Source of the DNA: an uncultured Clostridia bacterium
GTDB taxonomy: Bacteria; Bacillota; Clostridia; Oscillospirales; Ruminococcaceae
Direction of reading: 5' to 3'
DNA length: 64,000 nt
NCBI GenBank assembly: GCA_947631115.1
Contig: CANRKB010000003.1
Span: 62,001-126,000 of the forward strand
Shown here: positions 44,208 to 53,773 of the stretch, piece by piece
Numbering within the stretch: the first letter of the stretch is position 1
Layout: each line of letters starts with the position of its first letter
The notes under the pieces: model-generated
Told to the model about the DNA's origin: nothing
What the model saw: the letters and a program-made list of their open reading frames with translations, nothing else
The model's database searches: none
Program-made: the position numbers and the translations under genes

Positions 44208-45107
44208 TCATGAAAGCGGAGAAGTATAAACTCCCCTGTTTACATAATCAAGAAGTATCTCCTTTGCCTTTGGCGTGTCGCTTTCATATGTTATGCCGAA
44301 CCAGTGGCTGGTTGTAAGTATATCCGCGACCTTGAATGTTTTGCCCTTTATCTCGTCGTTTACAACATCCGCAATGGTAAGCTCCGCTTTTGTTTCTTCT
44401 GCTGGCAGCCCACAGATAAACTCCGCCAGCCTTTTTTCCAGAATGTCCATAAAGCTTGCCTTAAAGCCCCACATACTCATGGAAACTTTGTCGTCGTCGT
44501 GGAGAATTCTTTCTTCTCCTCTGTAATTTCCGCGGATAACTCCGTCGTCGCCGCGCGAGATCTGTTTTGTTTCCTCTACGGATGTAAGGCAGTTTTCGCT
44601 GTCGGTCTTGCAGACGCCTCTGTTTACGGTGCCGTTGTCGGAAAGGGTGTTTTTAAGCAGAAAATCAACCGAGCATCCGTCGGTCTTCGGCGCTTTGAAA
44701 TATTCCGAAAGCGAATCAAACGCTTCAGCTCCGTAAAAGTCGTCGGCATTTATTACCGCGAAATCCTCTTTTAATACGTCCTTACAGCACCACAAAGCCT
44801 GCGCCGTACCCCACGGTTTTTCCCTCGTGAATTCTCCTTTTCTCACGGGAATAAAATCCGCCGTCTGATAGACATATTCCGTTTTAATAAGCTTTTCGAC
44901 GCGCGCGCCTATAGTGCTTCTGAAAAGCTCGTCAATGTCGTGCCTGATAATGAACAAAACCTTTGTAAACCCGCTTCTTACGGCGTCATGCACCGAATAG
45001 TCGATAAGAAGTTCGTCATTAGGACCTAAGGGTTCGAGCTGTTTTATTCTCGTTCCGAACCTTTTTCCCATTCCCGCCGCCAAAACAACAAGTGTAAGTT
45101 CTTTCAT
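44208..45107 (-). CDS. Nucleotidyltransferase (sugar/phosphate NTP transferase)
   Basis: The 299-residue protein opens with VVLAAGMGKRFG, the nucleotide-binding loop of the GT-A-like NTP transferase family, and has VINADDFYG near residue 117 as the metal-binding acidic motif. It probably activates a sugar-1-phosphate or similar to an NDP form. Its neighbour is an APH-like kinase, which could supply the phosphate. TAGGAGG precedes the ATG. It lies 39 bases after valS in the same direction. Confidence 0.85.
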   Translation of the reverse strand: MKELTLVVLAAGMGKRFGTRIKQLEPLGPNDELLIDYSVHDAVRSGFTKVLFIIRHDIDELFRSTIGARVEKLIKTEYVYQTADFIPVRKGEFTREKPWGTAQALWCCKDVLKEDFAVINADDFYGAEAFDSLSEYFKAPKTDGCSVDFLLKNTLSDNGTVNRGVCKTDSENCLTSVEETKQISRGDDGVIRGNYRGEERILHDDDKVSMSMWGFKASFMDILEKRLAEFICGLPAEETKAELTIADVVNDEIKGKTFKVADILTTSHWFGITYESDTPKAKEILLDYVNRGVYTSPLS

Positions 45108-45146
45108 AATTTCCTCCTAGAAATAAAATATAAAAAATTGCAAAAG

Positions 45147-47780
45147 CTATTTTAATCCCTCTATAGACGCGTTTATCTTCGCCATTCTTTCCTCCGCCTT
45201 TTTTAGCTTTGCCCGTTCGTTTTCTATCTGCTGAGCGGGAGCTTTTGCCAAAAAGCCTTGGTTATTAAGTTTTCCCGAGAGGAAGTCGATGTCTTTCTGC
45301 GCGGCTTTCTTTTCCTTTTCAAGCCTTGAAAGTTCCTTTTCCTTGTCCACAAGTTCTCCCATAGGCATAAATATTCTCGCGCTTTCAGTTACGACAGTTA
45401 CAGTGCCTTCGCTGTTTTCCGCATTTTCGGAAACCTTAAACTCTCCCGCTCCCGCAAGCTTTGCGAAAAACTGCTCCGCGCTTCTGAAAAGCTCCGTGAA
45501 CTTTGTTTCAACAACCATTGACACTTTCTTCGACGGAGGAACGTTCATCTCGTTTCTCTGAACGCGTACCGCCTTTATTGCCCCGACAATACGCGAAAAG
45601 TCCTCCTGCTCTTTTGCAAATGAAAGTTTTTCGTCATATTCGCACCATTTCGCGAGCATAAGCGTGTCGTTGTCGCCGTGAGGCATGGACTGCCAGATTT
45701 CCTCCGTTACGAACGGCAAAAACGGGTGTAGCGTTTTCAGAATACCTCTCATGACATAAACAAGAACGTTCTGCGCCGCAAGCGCCGTTTCTCCTCCCGC
45801 GGCTATTCTCGGCTTTGTAAGCTCAATATACCAGTCGCAGAAAATATCCCAGATAAAGTCGTAGAGATTTCCTACGGCAACTCCCAGCTCGTATGCTTCG
45901 AGATTTGCCGTTACATTCTTTATGAGATCATTATAGAGCGACAATATCCACTTGTCCTCGATAGGAAGTTCTTCGGGAAGCACGGGTTTTTCAAAATCCT
46001 CGGGGAGATTCATAAGGATATATCTTGAAGCGTTCCAGAGCTTGTTTATAAAGTTTCTGGAATTTAAGACTTTCTTTTCCGACCAGCGCATATCGTTTCC
46101 GGGAGCGTTTCCCGTTACGAGCGTAAGTCTTAAAGCGTCCGCGCCGTACTTGTCGATTATATCGAGCGGATCAACTCCGTTGCCTAAAGATTTCGACATC
46201 TTGCGCCCGAGCTCGTCGCGGACAAGTCCGTGTATAAGAACATCTTTAAACGGCTTTTGTCCCGTATGTTCAATACCGCTGAATATCATTCTCGAAACCC
46301 AGAACGTTATTATATCATAACCCGTTACGAGAGTGTCGGTAGGATAAAAGTAGTTATAATCCTCGGTCTTTTCGGGCCAGCCCAAAGTTGAAAAAGGCCA
46401 CAATGCCGAAGAAAACCATGTGTCGAGCGTGTCCTCGTCCTGCTTTACGGGCGCGCCGCACTTCGGACACTTGTCGATATTGTCGAGGGTTATCTCGGTG
46501 TGTTTACATTCGGGGTTCTGACAGTAAAACGCGGGTATACGGTGTCCCCACCATATCTGACGCGAAATGCACCAGTCGCGGATATTCTCCATCCAGTAAA
46601 GATAACTGTTTTCAAAACGCTTCGGCACATATCTCAGCTCTCCGCTTTTTACAACATCAATAGCGGGCTTTGCAAGTTCTTTCATTGAAACAAACCACTG
46701 TAAAGACGCGGTAGGCTCTACCGTTGTTCCGCAGCGCTGGCAGGTGCCGACGTTGTGCTTATGCGGTTCGACCTTTACGAGCAGACCTTGTTCTTCAAGG
46801 TCTTTTACCATTGCCTTTCTTGCTTCATATCTCTCCATGCCCGCATATTTTCCGCCGACGCTTTCTTTTATTGTGGCGTCGTCGTTCATCATATGGATAA
46901 CAGGCAGATCATGACGCTTTCCGACTTCAAAGTCGTTCGGGTCGTGAGCGGGAGTTATTTTAACGCAGCCCGTTCCAAATTCCATATCAACATAGTCGTC
47001 CGCAATAACGGGAATTTCTCTGTCGGTGAGCGGAAGTTTAAGCATTTTTCCGACGATGTCCGTATAGCGCTCGTCCTTCGGGTTTACGGCTACGGCGCTG
47101 TCGCCCAGAAGCGTTTCGGGACGTGTAGTCGCTATTTCAAGACAGCCGCTCCCGTCAGCAAACGGGTAGTTTATATGCCAGAAAAATCCGTCCTGCTCCT
47201 CATATTCCGTTTCAATGTCCGAAATGGAAGTCTTACAGTTCGGACACCAGTTTATTATTCTCTCGCCGCGGTAGATAAGCCCTTTTTTGTGCAAATCCAT
47301 AAAGACCTTTTGAACCGCCCTTGAACAGCCCTCGTCCATTGTAAACCTGTCGCGGCTCCAGTCGCAGGAAGTACCCATCTTGCGCTGTTGTTCCTTTATG
47401 CGGTTTCCGTATTTATGCGTCCAATCCCAAGCTCTTTCGAGAAATCCCTCTCGTCCGAGCATGTCCTTCGTAAGCCCCTCTTCTTTCATTGCCGCGACAA
47501 TTTTAGCTTCCGTAGCTAAAGCTGCGTGGTCGGTTCCCGGAAGCCAGAGCGCAGAATAACCCTGCATTCTCTTAAAGCGAATGAGAATGTCCTGAAGCGT
47601 GCAGTCGAGCGCGTGTCCCATATGGAGCTGTCCCGTGACGTTTGGCGGGGGCATTACTATAGTATACGGCTTTTTCTTCGGGTCTACCTCCGCTTTAAAA
47701 CAGCCGTTTTCTTCCCAGCTTTTGTAGATGCGCTCCTCGAAATCCTTCGGAGAGTATGTCTTTTCGAGTTCTTTTCTCAT
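45147..47780 (-). CDS. valS: Valyl-tRNA synthetase
   Basis: The 877-residue class I synthetase has PPNVTGQLHMGHALD (HIGH variant), the CP1 editing domain (TTRPETLLGD), zinc CQNPECKH...CPKCGAP, GRKMSKSLGN (KMSKS) and a C-terminal coiled coil (LSRLEKEKKAAQKDIDFLS). It charges and proofreads tRNA-Val. The start overlaps the rqcH stop by four bases, so there is no room for a T-box leader, unlike many firmicute valS genes. It sits within a long minus-strand run. Confidence 0.97.
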   Translation of the reverse strand: MRKELEKTYSPKDFEERIYKSWEENGCFKAEVDPKKKPYTIVMPPPNVTGQLHMGHALDCTLQDILIRFKRMQGYSALWLPGTDHAALATEAKIVAAMKEEGLTKDMLGREGFLERAWDWTHKYGNRIKEQQRKMGTSCDWSRDRFTMDEGCSRAVQKVFMDLHKKGLIYRGERIINWCPNCKTSISDIETEYEEQDGFFWHINYPFADGSGCLEIATTRPETLLGDSAVAVNPKDERYTDIVGKMLKLPLTDREIPVIADDYVDMEFGTGCVKITPAHDPNDFEVGKRHDLPVIHMMNDDATIKESVGGKYAGMERYEARKAMVKDLEEQGLLVKVEPHKHNVGTCQRCGTTVEPTASLQWFVSMKELAKPAIDVVKSGELRYVPKRFENSYLYWMENIRDWCISRQIWWGHRIPAFYCQNPECKHTEITLDNIDKCPKCGAPVKQDEDTLDTWFSSALWPFSTLGWPEKTEDYNYFYPTDTLVTGYDIITFWVSRMIFSGIEHTGQKPFKDVLIHGLVRDELGRKMSKSLGNGVDPLDIIDKYGADALRLTLVTGNAPGNDMRWSEKKVLNSRNFINKLWNASRYILMNLPEDFEKPVLPEELPIEDKWILSLYNDLIKNVTANLEAYELGVAVGNLYDFIWDIFCDWYIELTKPRIAAGGETALAAQNVLVYVMRGILKTLHPFLPFVTEEIWQSMPHGDNDTLMLAKWCEYDEKLSFAKEQEDFSRIVGAIKAVRVQRNEMNVPPSKKVSMVVETKFTELFRSAEQFFAKLAGAGEFKVSENAENSEGTVTVVTESARIFMPMGELVDKEKELSRLEKEKKAAQKDIDFLSGKLNNQGFLAKAPAQQIENERAKLKKAEERMAKINASIEGLK

Positions 47781-49528
47781 TTACTTTGTCCTCTTTCCAT
47801 TATCTTATTTATTATCTCCTCGCTCGGAGTTATATAAAGCGTTTTGTTGTTGGTAAAGATGACCATTCCCGGCCTTGCGCCCGCAGGCTTTTTTACAAAC
47901 TTTACCATGGTATAATCCACGGGCACTTTGGAAGACGAGCGCGCTTTTGAATGATATGCGGCAAGCTGCGCCGCCTCGAGTATGGTTTTTTCCGTAAGCG
48001 GCGTGCCGTTATCCTTTGCGCGTATAATTACGTGCGAACCCGCGATGTCCTTTGCGTGGAGCCATATATCCGAAGCGCCCGCCGTTTTCAGCGTAAGCGC
48101 GTCGTTTTGCATATTGTTTCTGCCTACTAAGATCTCATAACCCTCGCAGGATATAAACTTCATAGGCTCGGACAATTTCACGGACTTTGTTTTTGCTTTG
48201 CGTATATACCCCTGCTCGGAAAGCTCGGCGCGTATCTCCGAAAGCTCTCGGTCGCTGTGCGCGCGGGTCAGGCTGTCAAGAACGCTGTCGAGGTATTTTA
48301 TCTCGCCCGTGCCCTCTTTTATAAGCTCGGAAAGCTTCTTTTCGGCGTTGCAGAGCTTTCTGTAAGAAGCGTAGTATTTCTGCGCGTTCTGCGAGGGCGT
48401 AAGCCGCGGGTCAAGAGCTATCTCCCGCTCTCCTCCGCCGTAAAAATCCTCAAGCACGCATTTTGTCATGCCCTTTTCAAGACGATAAATATTCGCGCTT
48501 ATAAGGTCGCCGCACACTCGGAAATTCTCGCGCTCGCCACATTCCGAAAGCTCTTTTTTTCTTATCTCAACTTTTCTCTGCGCTCTTTCATATGCGCTGT
48601 TTACGGTTTTAAGAAGATCTCTTGCCCGCTGCTTCAGGCGTTCTCCCTCGTCATTGTCCGCATAGAAATCGTCTATAAGCTCATTCGCGCTCGGAAAAAA
48701 TGTCCTTTTAAAGCTATCTCCGTACTGCCTTATATCCACAAACGAAAGCTCTTTTTTCCTTCCCGTTTCGTCAGCAATTTCCGTGAACATAGGAGAATGT
48801 GCTGCAATACCGAGTATCTCGCACAGCCGCGCTTTTTGCTGTTCATTCAATTCACAGCAGACCGCGTCCGTATCTCCCGCCGCATAAAACGCACATTCTC
48901 TCGCAAAAACGGGAGCAATGCCCTCTAAGATCTCCGACAGTGCCTTTGAAAGCCTGTCGCGGGAGTTTTCGAGCTTTGCGACTATATCGCTCGGGTCGGT
49001 TTCAAAAAGGTTTAGCCTGTCCCGACGTACGGGCGGTTCGTATACGATATTCGGGAGTATCCTGCGGTTTTCGTTGTCCGCAACGCGCTTTATGCTGTCT
49101 ACTACCCTCTCCCCGCGCAGAAGAATGATGTTTGCCGAACGCCCCATTATCTCCGCGCAGAGCGTGTTTATAACAACGTCTCCTATTTCGTTTATACATT
49201 CAAAATCGAAGTTCAGTATTCTTTCAAGGCCGTCCTGTCTTATGTCAATAAGCTTTCCGCCCTGCAAATGCTTTCGCATGAGCATACAGAACATGGGCGG
49301 CGACTGGGGATTTTCAAACTCCGATTTTGTAAGGCACACTCTCGCGCTCGCAGGATTTGCCGAGAATATCAGCTTTTCCGAAGCGCGCCCTTTCCCGAGC
49401 ATACGAAGCGCAATGACGAGTTCGTCTCTGGAGGGCTGGTAAATCTTTTCAACTCTTGCTCCGATAAGCTCGGACAGTTCTTCTTTTATATAATGCAAAA
49501 GCACGCCGTCAAGCGACAAATCCCTCAC
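47777..49528 (-). CDS. rqcH: Rqc2/RqcH family ribosome quality control factor (NFACT)
   Basis: The 583-residue protein has the NFACT-N start MRDLSLDGVLLHYIKEELSELIGARVEKIYQP, the GRSANIILLRGERVVDSIKRV block, a helix-hairpin-helix, a long coiled coil and the NFACT-R domain (ILVGRNNMQNDALTLKTA...DIWLHAKDIAGSHVIIR). RqcH binds stalled 50S subunits and adds C-terminal alanine tails. Older annotations call this a fibronectin-binding protein. It is coupled to valS and lies 41 bases after nif3. Confidence 0.92.
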   Translation of the reverse strand: MRDLSLDGVLLHYIKEELSELIGARVEKIYQPSRDELVIALRMLGKGRASEKLIFSANPASARVCLTKSEFENPQSPPMFCMLMRKHLQGGKLIDIRQDGLERILNFDFECINEIGDVVINTLCAEIMGRSANIILLRGERVVDSIKRVADNENRRILPNIVYEPPVRRDRLNLFETDPSDIVAKLENSRDRLSKALSEILEGIAPVFARECAFYAAGDTDAVCCELNEQQKARLCEILGIAAHSPMFTEIADETGRKKELSFVDIRQYGDSFKRTFFPSANELIDDFYADNDEGERLKQRARDLLKTVNSAYERAQRKVEIRKKELSECGERENFRVCGDLISANIYRLEKGMTKCVLEDFYGGGEREIALDPRLTPSQNAQKYYASYRKLCNAEKKLSELIKEGTGEIKYLDSVLDSLTRAHSDRELSEIRAELSEQGYIRKAKTKSVKLSEPMKFISCEGYEILVGRNNMQNDALTLKTAGASDIWLHAKDIAGSHVIIRAKDNGTPLTEKTILEAAQLAAYHSKARSSSKVPVDYTMVKFVKKPAGARPGMVIFTNNKTLYITPSEEIINKIMERGQSK

Positions 49529-49569
49529 CCCTCAGCAAAAGTGCAAAAGCGTATAAGTGCAAAAGTAAG

Positions 49570-50352
49570 TCAGACATACGAACACGGGTCCGTTTCGGTT
49601 TCCGAAGCATAAACGCAGATGTCTGGGAAATGCTTTGAAAGCATTTCTTTGAGGACGTTTTTCGCAGCGATCTCGGTGCCGTAATGTCCCGCGTCTATAA
49701 GCACAATGCCGCGGTCTACGGCTTCAACGCGGAAATTGTGCTTTATATCTCCCGATATTATCGCGCGGCAGTTTTTTTCCTGCGCCAGGCGCATGACCTT
49801 TTCGTCTACGCCCGCGCCGCAGCACACCGCCGCCCGCGATATAACCGTTTCATCAAGACCCGCGCTGTATTCTATACAACCGCCCAGCTTCTTTCTGCAA
49901 TAGAGCGCAAGCTCCCTCGGCGAAAATTCCTTCGGGGTTTTGCACACCGCCCCGAAGCCTTTGCCGTCGGGCTGAGTAACTTCCAGCGTTTCAAGCTTTT
50001 CAAAGCCTAAAGTTTTTACCAGCTCGTCGTTTACGCCGCCGTCCGCTATGTCGAAGTTCGTGTGTACGGCTATCGCGGCGATATTCTTTTCTATAAGCAG
50101 CCTTACGGGACTCCACGATGGTATGTTCTTAAGCCCGCTGAAAATAACGGGGTGGTGCGAAACGATAATCTCCGCGCCTTTTTCAGCCGCTTCCAGCACA
50201 ACCGCGCGCGTTATGTCAAGGCAGCACATTATCCGCTTTACTTCCGTATCTTCCGACCCTACCAGCAGCCCCACATTGTCAAAACTTTCCGCAGTCGAAA
50301 ACGGCGCGGTGCCGTCAAGAAATCCGATTATTTCACTTATCTTCATTTTCAA
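49570..50352 (-). CDS. Nif3-like dinuclear metal center protein
   Basis: The 260-residue protein has the Nif3/YqfO motifs ESFDNVGLLVG, IIVSHHPVIFSGLKNI (metal His pair), AVHTNFDIADGGVND and a late DAGHYGTE. It assembles into metal-containing hexamers; the substrate is unknown, though a GTP cyclohydrolase-like role has been suggested for relatives. It overlaps trmK by 20 bases, the usual trmK-nif3 pairing in Firmicutes. It is shorter than forms carrying a PII-like insert. Confidence 0.92.
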   Translation of the reverse strand: MKMKISEIIGFLDGTAPFSTAESFDNVGLLVGSEDTEVKRIMCCLDITRAVVLEAAEKGAEIIVSHHPVIFSGLKNIPSWSPVRLLIEKNIAAIAVHTNFDIADGGVNDELVKTLGFEKLETLEVTQPDGKGFGAVCKTPKEFSPRELALYCRKKLGGCIEYSAGLDETVISRAAVCCGAGVDEKVMRLAQEKNCRAIISGDIKHNFRVEAVDRGIVLIDAGHYGTEIAAKNVLKEMLSKHFPDICVYASETETDPCSYV

Positions 50353-50992
50353 TTCTCAATAAAATTTTCTCTGCCGTTTTCCTTAGCTCTGCGGCTTCGT
50401 CCGAATGTTCCGCGGACTTTTCCATATTCGCCGCGTTTTTTAAGAGCTTTTCGGCGATTTTTCCGAGGTATCTCCCGTCGCGGTTTTTTCCACAAATCGC
50501 CGTTATCTCGTCAATTTCCCGCTTTACGCCCGAAAACTTCCAGAGCATAACGGTGTAGATCTTCTCCGAATCCTCTGCGGCGCGTTCTTCCATAAGCTCA
50601 AAGCCCGCGCCGTACAGGTGTTTTCTGAGAAAATCGGCTTTGGTCATGGGCTGTAGAATAAACCGCGTGTTTTCGTTTATAAAGCGGCATTCTTCAACTA
50701 TCCTTGCGATAAGCTCCCCGCCCATTCCGCAAATTATCACATCATCGGCGTAAGGAATTTTTTCCAGACCGTCACTCTTTACGAGTTCAACATTTTTTAC
50801 GTTCAATTCGTCAAGAGTTCTTTTCGCGGCTTTAAGAGGACCGTCCTTTACGTCCGAAGCGTAGACCTTTACCGATTTTTCAAGCGCCAGCTTAGCGGCG
50901 AGCCGTGCATGGTCGGTGCCGACGTCTGCGGCGATAACTCCCGCCCTGCACAACTCGAACGCTGTTTTAAGTCTGTTGTCGAGAGAAAACAA
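50333..50992 (-). CDS. trmK: tRNA (adenine(22)-N(1))-methyltransferase
   Basis: The 219-residue protein has the SAM motif VIAADVGTDHARLAAKLAL (about 18-36), VIICGMGGELI (catalytic region) and a C-terminal helical tail, the TrmK/YqfN plan. It methylates A22 of certain tRNAs. The start is TTG directly after the TAA of the DUF1858 gene. I see no ATG with a better site, so reinitiation after that stop is likely. Confidence 0.9.
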   Translation of the reverse strand: MFSLDNRLKTAFELCRAGVIAADVGTDHARLAAKLALEKSVKVYASDVKDGPLKAAKRTLDELNVKNVELVKSDGLEKIPYADDVIICGMGGELIARIVEECRFINENTRFILQPMTKADFLRKHLYGAGFELMEERAAEDSEKIYTVMLWKFSGVKREIDEITAICGKNRDGRYLGKIAEKLLKNAANMEKSAEHSDEAAELRKTAEKILLRIENEDK

Positions 50993-51193
50993 TTACTTGT
51001 TCATTGCGGCGTTGATCTTCTTGACGATTTCGTCAGCGTCAACTCCGTGTACCATGCAGGCTTCTCCTATAGATTCGCCTCTTGACGACGGGCAGCCGAG
51101 ACAGTGCATTCCCATTTCCATAAGGATAGGAGCGACAGCCTGCGCGTTTTCATCAAGTATCTCGCCTATGAGCGTATCAACGGTTACAGTCAT
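50993..51193 (-). CDS. DUF1858 domain protein
   Basis: The 66-residue protein is a single DUF1858 domain: VTVDTLIGEILDENAQAVAPILMEMGMHCLGCPSSRGESIGEACMVHGVDADEIV. The C-x2-C pair suits iron-sulfur or hybrid-cluster-related proteins, but a stand-alone role is unknown. AAAGGAAG nine bases before the ATG at 51193 decides the start. It heads a long minus-strand run to the radical SAM gene at 42.4 kb. Confidence 0.9.
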   Translation of the reverse strand: MTVTVDTLIGEILDENAQAVAPILMEMGMHCLGCPSSRGESIGEACMVHGVDADEIVKKINAAMNK

Positions 51194-51254
51194 TTTAAAT
51201 AACTTCCTTTCATTTTGTATACAGTATGTGTTTAAGCTTACACATACACACATT

Positions 51255-51283
51255 ATTATACCACATTCTTTCGTGTTTGTCTA
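51255..51283 (-). promoter_or_regulatory. Sigma-A promoter for DUF1858-trmK-...-valS run
   Basis: TAGACA (51283-51278) and TATAAT (51260-51255) on the minus strand have a 17-base spacer. The leader contains a GTATGTGT/ACACATAC hairpin (about 51225-51248). Confidence 0.7.
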
Positions 51284-51441
51284 CTAATATTTTAGATAAT
51301 TTTGGCAAATCAGAATAAATTTCATATTACATATGAAGTGACATATGGGGGTGAATTTTGCAAATGTAAAAATTTTTCACATTGGACAAAAATATTTGTA
51401 CAAAAGTTTACATTATTAATGCAAAAAATTGATTTTTCCTA

Positions 51442-51470
51442 TTGAAAAAATCGACGGATAATGTTATAAT
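51442..51470 (+). promoter_or_regulatory. Sigma-A promoter for aspS
   Basis: TTGAAA (51442-51447) and TATAAT (51465-51470) have a 17-base spacer, about 40 bases before the aspS ATG. The region between this and the divergent promoter is AT-rich with no other feature seen. Confidence 0.8.
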
Positions 51471-51511
51471 ATTTCTATATGACAAAAAATAAAGAAAAGG
51501 GGATATTTTAA

Positions 51512-53278
51512 ATGGACACTATGGGCGGTCTGAAAAGGACGTGTATGTGCGCTCAAGTCACGCTCGAAATGAAAGAAGTCGTTGTCGGCGGCTGGACTGC
51601 GAGAGTACGCGACAAGGGCGGAATTATCTTTATAGACCTGCGCGACAGAACGGGAATCGTACAGCTTACATTTGACGAAACGACAGACAAGGCTGTTTTT
51701 GAAAAGGCAAAGACCGTCAGAAGCGAGGACGTCCTGCTTGTAAAAGGAACTGTCCGCCAAAGAGAAAGCGTTAACAGCGAGATAAAAACGGGCGGTATAG
51801 AAATAATGCCCGAGGAACTTAAAATACTCTCAAAGGCTCAGACGCCGCCGTTTGAAATAGTGAGCAACTCTAAAACAAACGAGGAGCTTCGTCTTAAATA
51901 CCGCTATCTTGATTTAAGGCGCGAACCGCTCGTAAATAACCTTGTTATGCGCCACAACATCGCAAGAGTTGCGAGAGAATATTTCTACGAAAACGGATTT
52001 CTCGAAATAGAAACTCCGATGATGATAAAATCGACTCCCGAGGGCGCGAGAGATTATATTGTACCGTCAAGAATTCACAACGGGAAGTTCTATGCCCTGC
52101 CGCAGTCACCGCAGATGTACAAGCAGCTTCTGATGATAGCGGGATACGACCGTTATATCCAGCTCGCGAGGTGTTTCCGCGACGAGGACTTAAGAGCGGA
52201 CAGACAGCCCGAATTTACGCAGATAGACCTTGAAATGTCGTTCGTTGACGTTGACGACATTCTCGAATGTCTGGAGGGATTTGTAAAACGGCTGTACAAG
52301 GAAATTCTCGATATTGATATACAGCTTCCTCTGCCCCGCCTTACTTATGACGAAGCTATGTCGCGCTACGGCTCTGACAAGCCCGACACGCGCTTTGAAA
52401 TGGAGATAACCGATATTTCGGAAATCGTAAAGTACACGGACTTTGTCGTGTTTAAATCCGCTCTTGAAAACGGCGGCTCGGTTCGCGGAATATGCGCAAA
52501 GAACGGCGCGGCAACTCTTTCGAGAAAAGAGATAGACAAGCTGACCGAATTTGTAAAAGGCATAGGCGCAAAGGGCTTGGCTTATATACGCTGGGTAGAC
52601 GATATGCCGAACTGCTCGTTTGCTAAGTTCCTTAAAGACGGGGAGCTTGAAAAGATAATGGCGGCGCTCGGCTGCGAAAAAGGCGACGTCGCGCTTATCG
52701 CCGCGGACAAGGACAAGGTCGTTCTTCCTACGCTCGGAGCGCTCAGACTTAAAGTTGCAAAACAGCTTGACATTATCCCGCAGAAATGGAACTTTACCTG
52801 GATAACCGAATTTCCGTTTTTTGAATACGACGAGGAAAGCGGCGAATGGCTCGCAATGCACCACCCGTTTACGATGCCGCTCGACGAGTGTATTCCCTAT
52901 CTCGACAGCGACAAGGCGAAAGTACGCGCAAAATGCTACGACCTTGTACTCAACGGCGTTGAGCTTCTTTCGGGTTCGATAAGAATAAACGATCCCGAAC
53001 TTCAGAAGCATATGTTTGAAATGCTCGGCATGACAGACGAGGAAATAAAGGCAAAGTTCGGGTTCCTTGTCAATGCGTATAAATACGGAGCACCGCCCCA
53101 CGGCGGCGCAGGAATAGGGCTTGACCGCCTCGCTATGCTTATGTGCGGGTGCGACAGCCTCAGAGACGTAATTGCGTTCCCAAAAGTACAGAACGCTTCG
53201 GAGCTTATGAGCGAAGCGCCCGGAACGGTTTCCGAAGAGCAGCTCAAAGAACTCGGAATAAAGATCTCGGAAGAATAG
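51512..53278 (+). CDS. aspS: Aspartyl-tRNA synthetase
   Basis: The 588-residue bacterial-type AspRS has an N-terminal OB anticodon domain (VVGGWTARVRDKGGIIFIDLRDR), class II motif 2 (ARCFRDEDLRADRQPEFTQID), the bacterial GAD insert and motif 3 (GAPPHGGAGIGLDRLAMLM). It charges tRNA-Asp. AAAAGGGGA precedes the ATG. The sigma-like gene begins nine bases after the stop. Confidence 0.97.
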   Translation: MDTMGGLKRTCMCAQVTLEMKEVVVGGWTARVRDKGGIIFIDLRDRTGIVQLTFDETTDKAVFEKAKTVRSEDVLLVKGTVRQRESVNSEIKTGGIEIMPEELKILSKAQTPPFEIVSNSKTNEELRLKYRYLDLRREPLVNNLVMRHNIARVAREYFYENGFLEIETPMMIKSTPEGARDYIVPSRIHNGKFYALPQSPQMYKQLLMIAGYDRYIQLARCFRDEDLRADRQPEFTQIDLEMSFVDVDDILECLEGFVKRLYKEILDIDIQLPLPRLTYDEAMSRYGSDKPDTRFEMEITDISEIVKYTDFVVFKSALENGGSVRGICAKNGAATLSRKEIDKLTEFVKGIGAKGLAYIRWVDDMPNCSFAKFLKDGELEKIMAALGCEKGDVALIAADKDKVVLPTLGALRLKVAKQLDIIPQKWNFTWITEFPFFEYDEESGEWLAMHHPFTMPLDECIPYLDSDKAKVRAKCYDLVLNGVELLSGSIRINDPELQKHMFEMLGMTDEEIKAKFGFLVNAYKYGAPPHGGAGIGLDRLAMLMCGCDSLRDVIAFPKVQNASELMSEAPGTVSEEQLKELGIKISEE

Positions 53279-53287
53279 GAATAATAT

Positions 53288-53755
53288 ATGGACAAAAAAG
53301 AATACCGTCAATATGCCGTTCAGTCTGCAAACGGCGACGCAAAGGCGTTTGCCAAGCTATATGGACTTGTAAACCGAAATATGTATTATACGGCGTTTTA
53401 TACGCTGAAAACCGAAAAAGAGGCTGTAAGCGCAGTTACGGAAATTGCCCGCGAGACGTTCGGAACGATCTCAAACCTGCATAGCGAACAACAGCTCTGT
53501 ACATACATGATGAAAGCGCTTTGCGCGAAAATAAAGGCGGTCTTAAAACGTTATCAGGACAATTCTCTTGACGATAAACAGCCCGAAATAAAAAAACAGC
53601 TTTTTGAGCTTCCGAATATTGAAAGAATGATCGCCGTGATGTATATTGCGGGGAAATATTCGTGCGAAGAGATCGCGTCTTTTATGGGTATGACCGCCAT
53701 GGGCGTCAGGAAAAAACTCGATCGCGCCATGCAGAAACTCGGCATAAAAGATTGA
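53288..53755 (+). CDS. Divergent ECF sigma-like protein
   Basis: The 155-residue protein has the length and order of a small sigma factor: a region 2-like part (QSANGDAKAFAKLYGLVNRNMYYTAFY...) and a region 4-like helix-turn-helix (LPNIERMIAVMYIAGKYSCEEIASFMGMTAMGVRKKLDRAM). The typical region 2 tryptophan/arginine signature is missing, so sigma activity is uncertain; it may be a regulator that keeps only the fold. It directly follows aspS and precedes a large membrane protein that could be its anti-sigma. Confidence 0.65.
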   Translation: MDKKEYRQYAVQSANGDAKAFAKLYGLVNRNMYYTAFYTLKTEKEAVSAVTEIARETFGTISNLHSEQQLCTYMMKALCAKIKAVLKRYQDNSLDDKQPEIKKQLFELPNIERMIAVMYIAGKYSCEEIASFMGMTAMGVRKKLDRAMQKLGIKD

Positions 53756-53773
53756 ATGAATGGAGGAAAACAG

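Noticed and set aside
52190..53311. 373-codon open frame opposite aspS
   Set aside because: It lies entirely against aspS conserved motifs and has a composition typical of a shadow frame.
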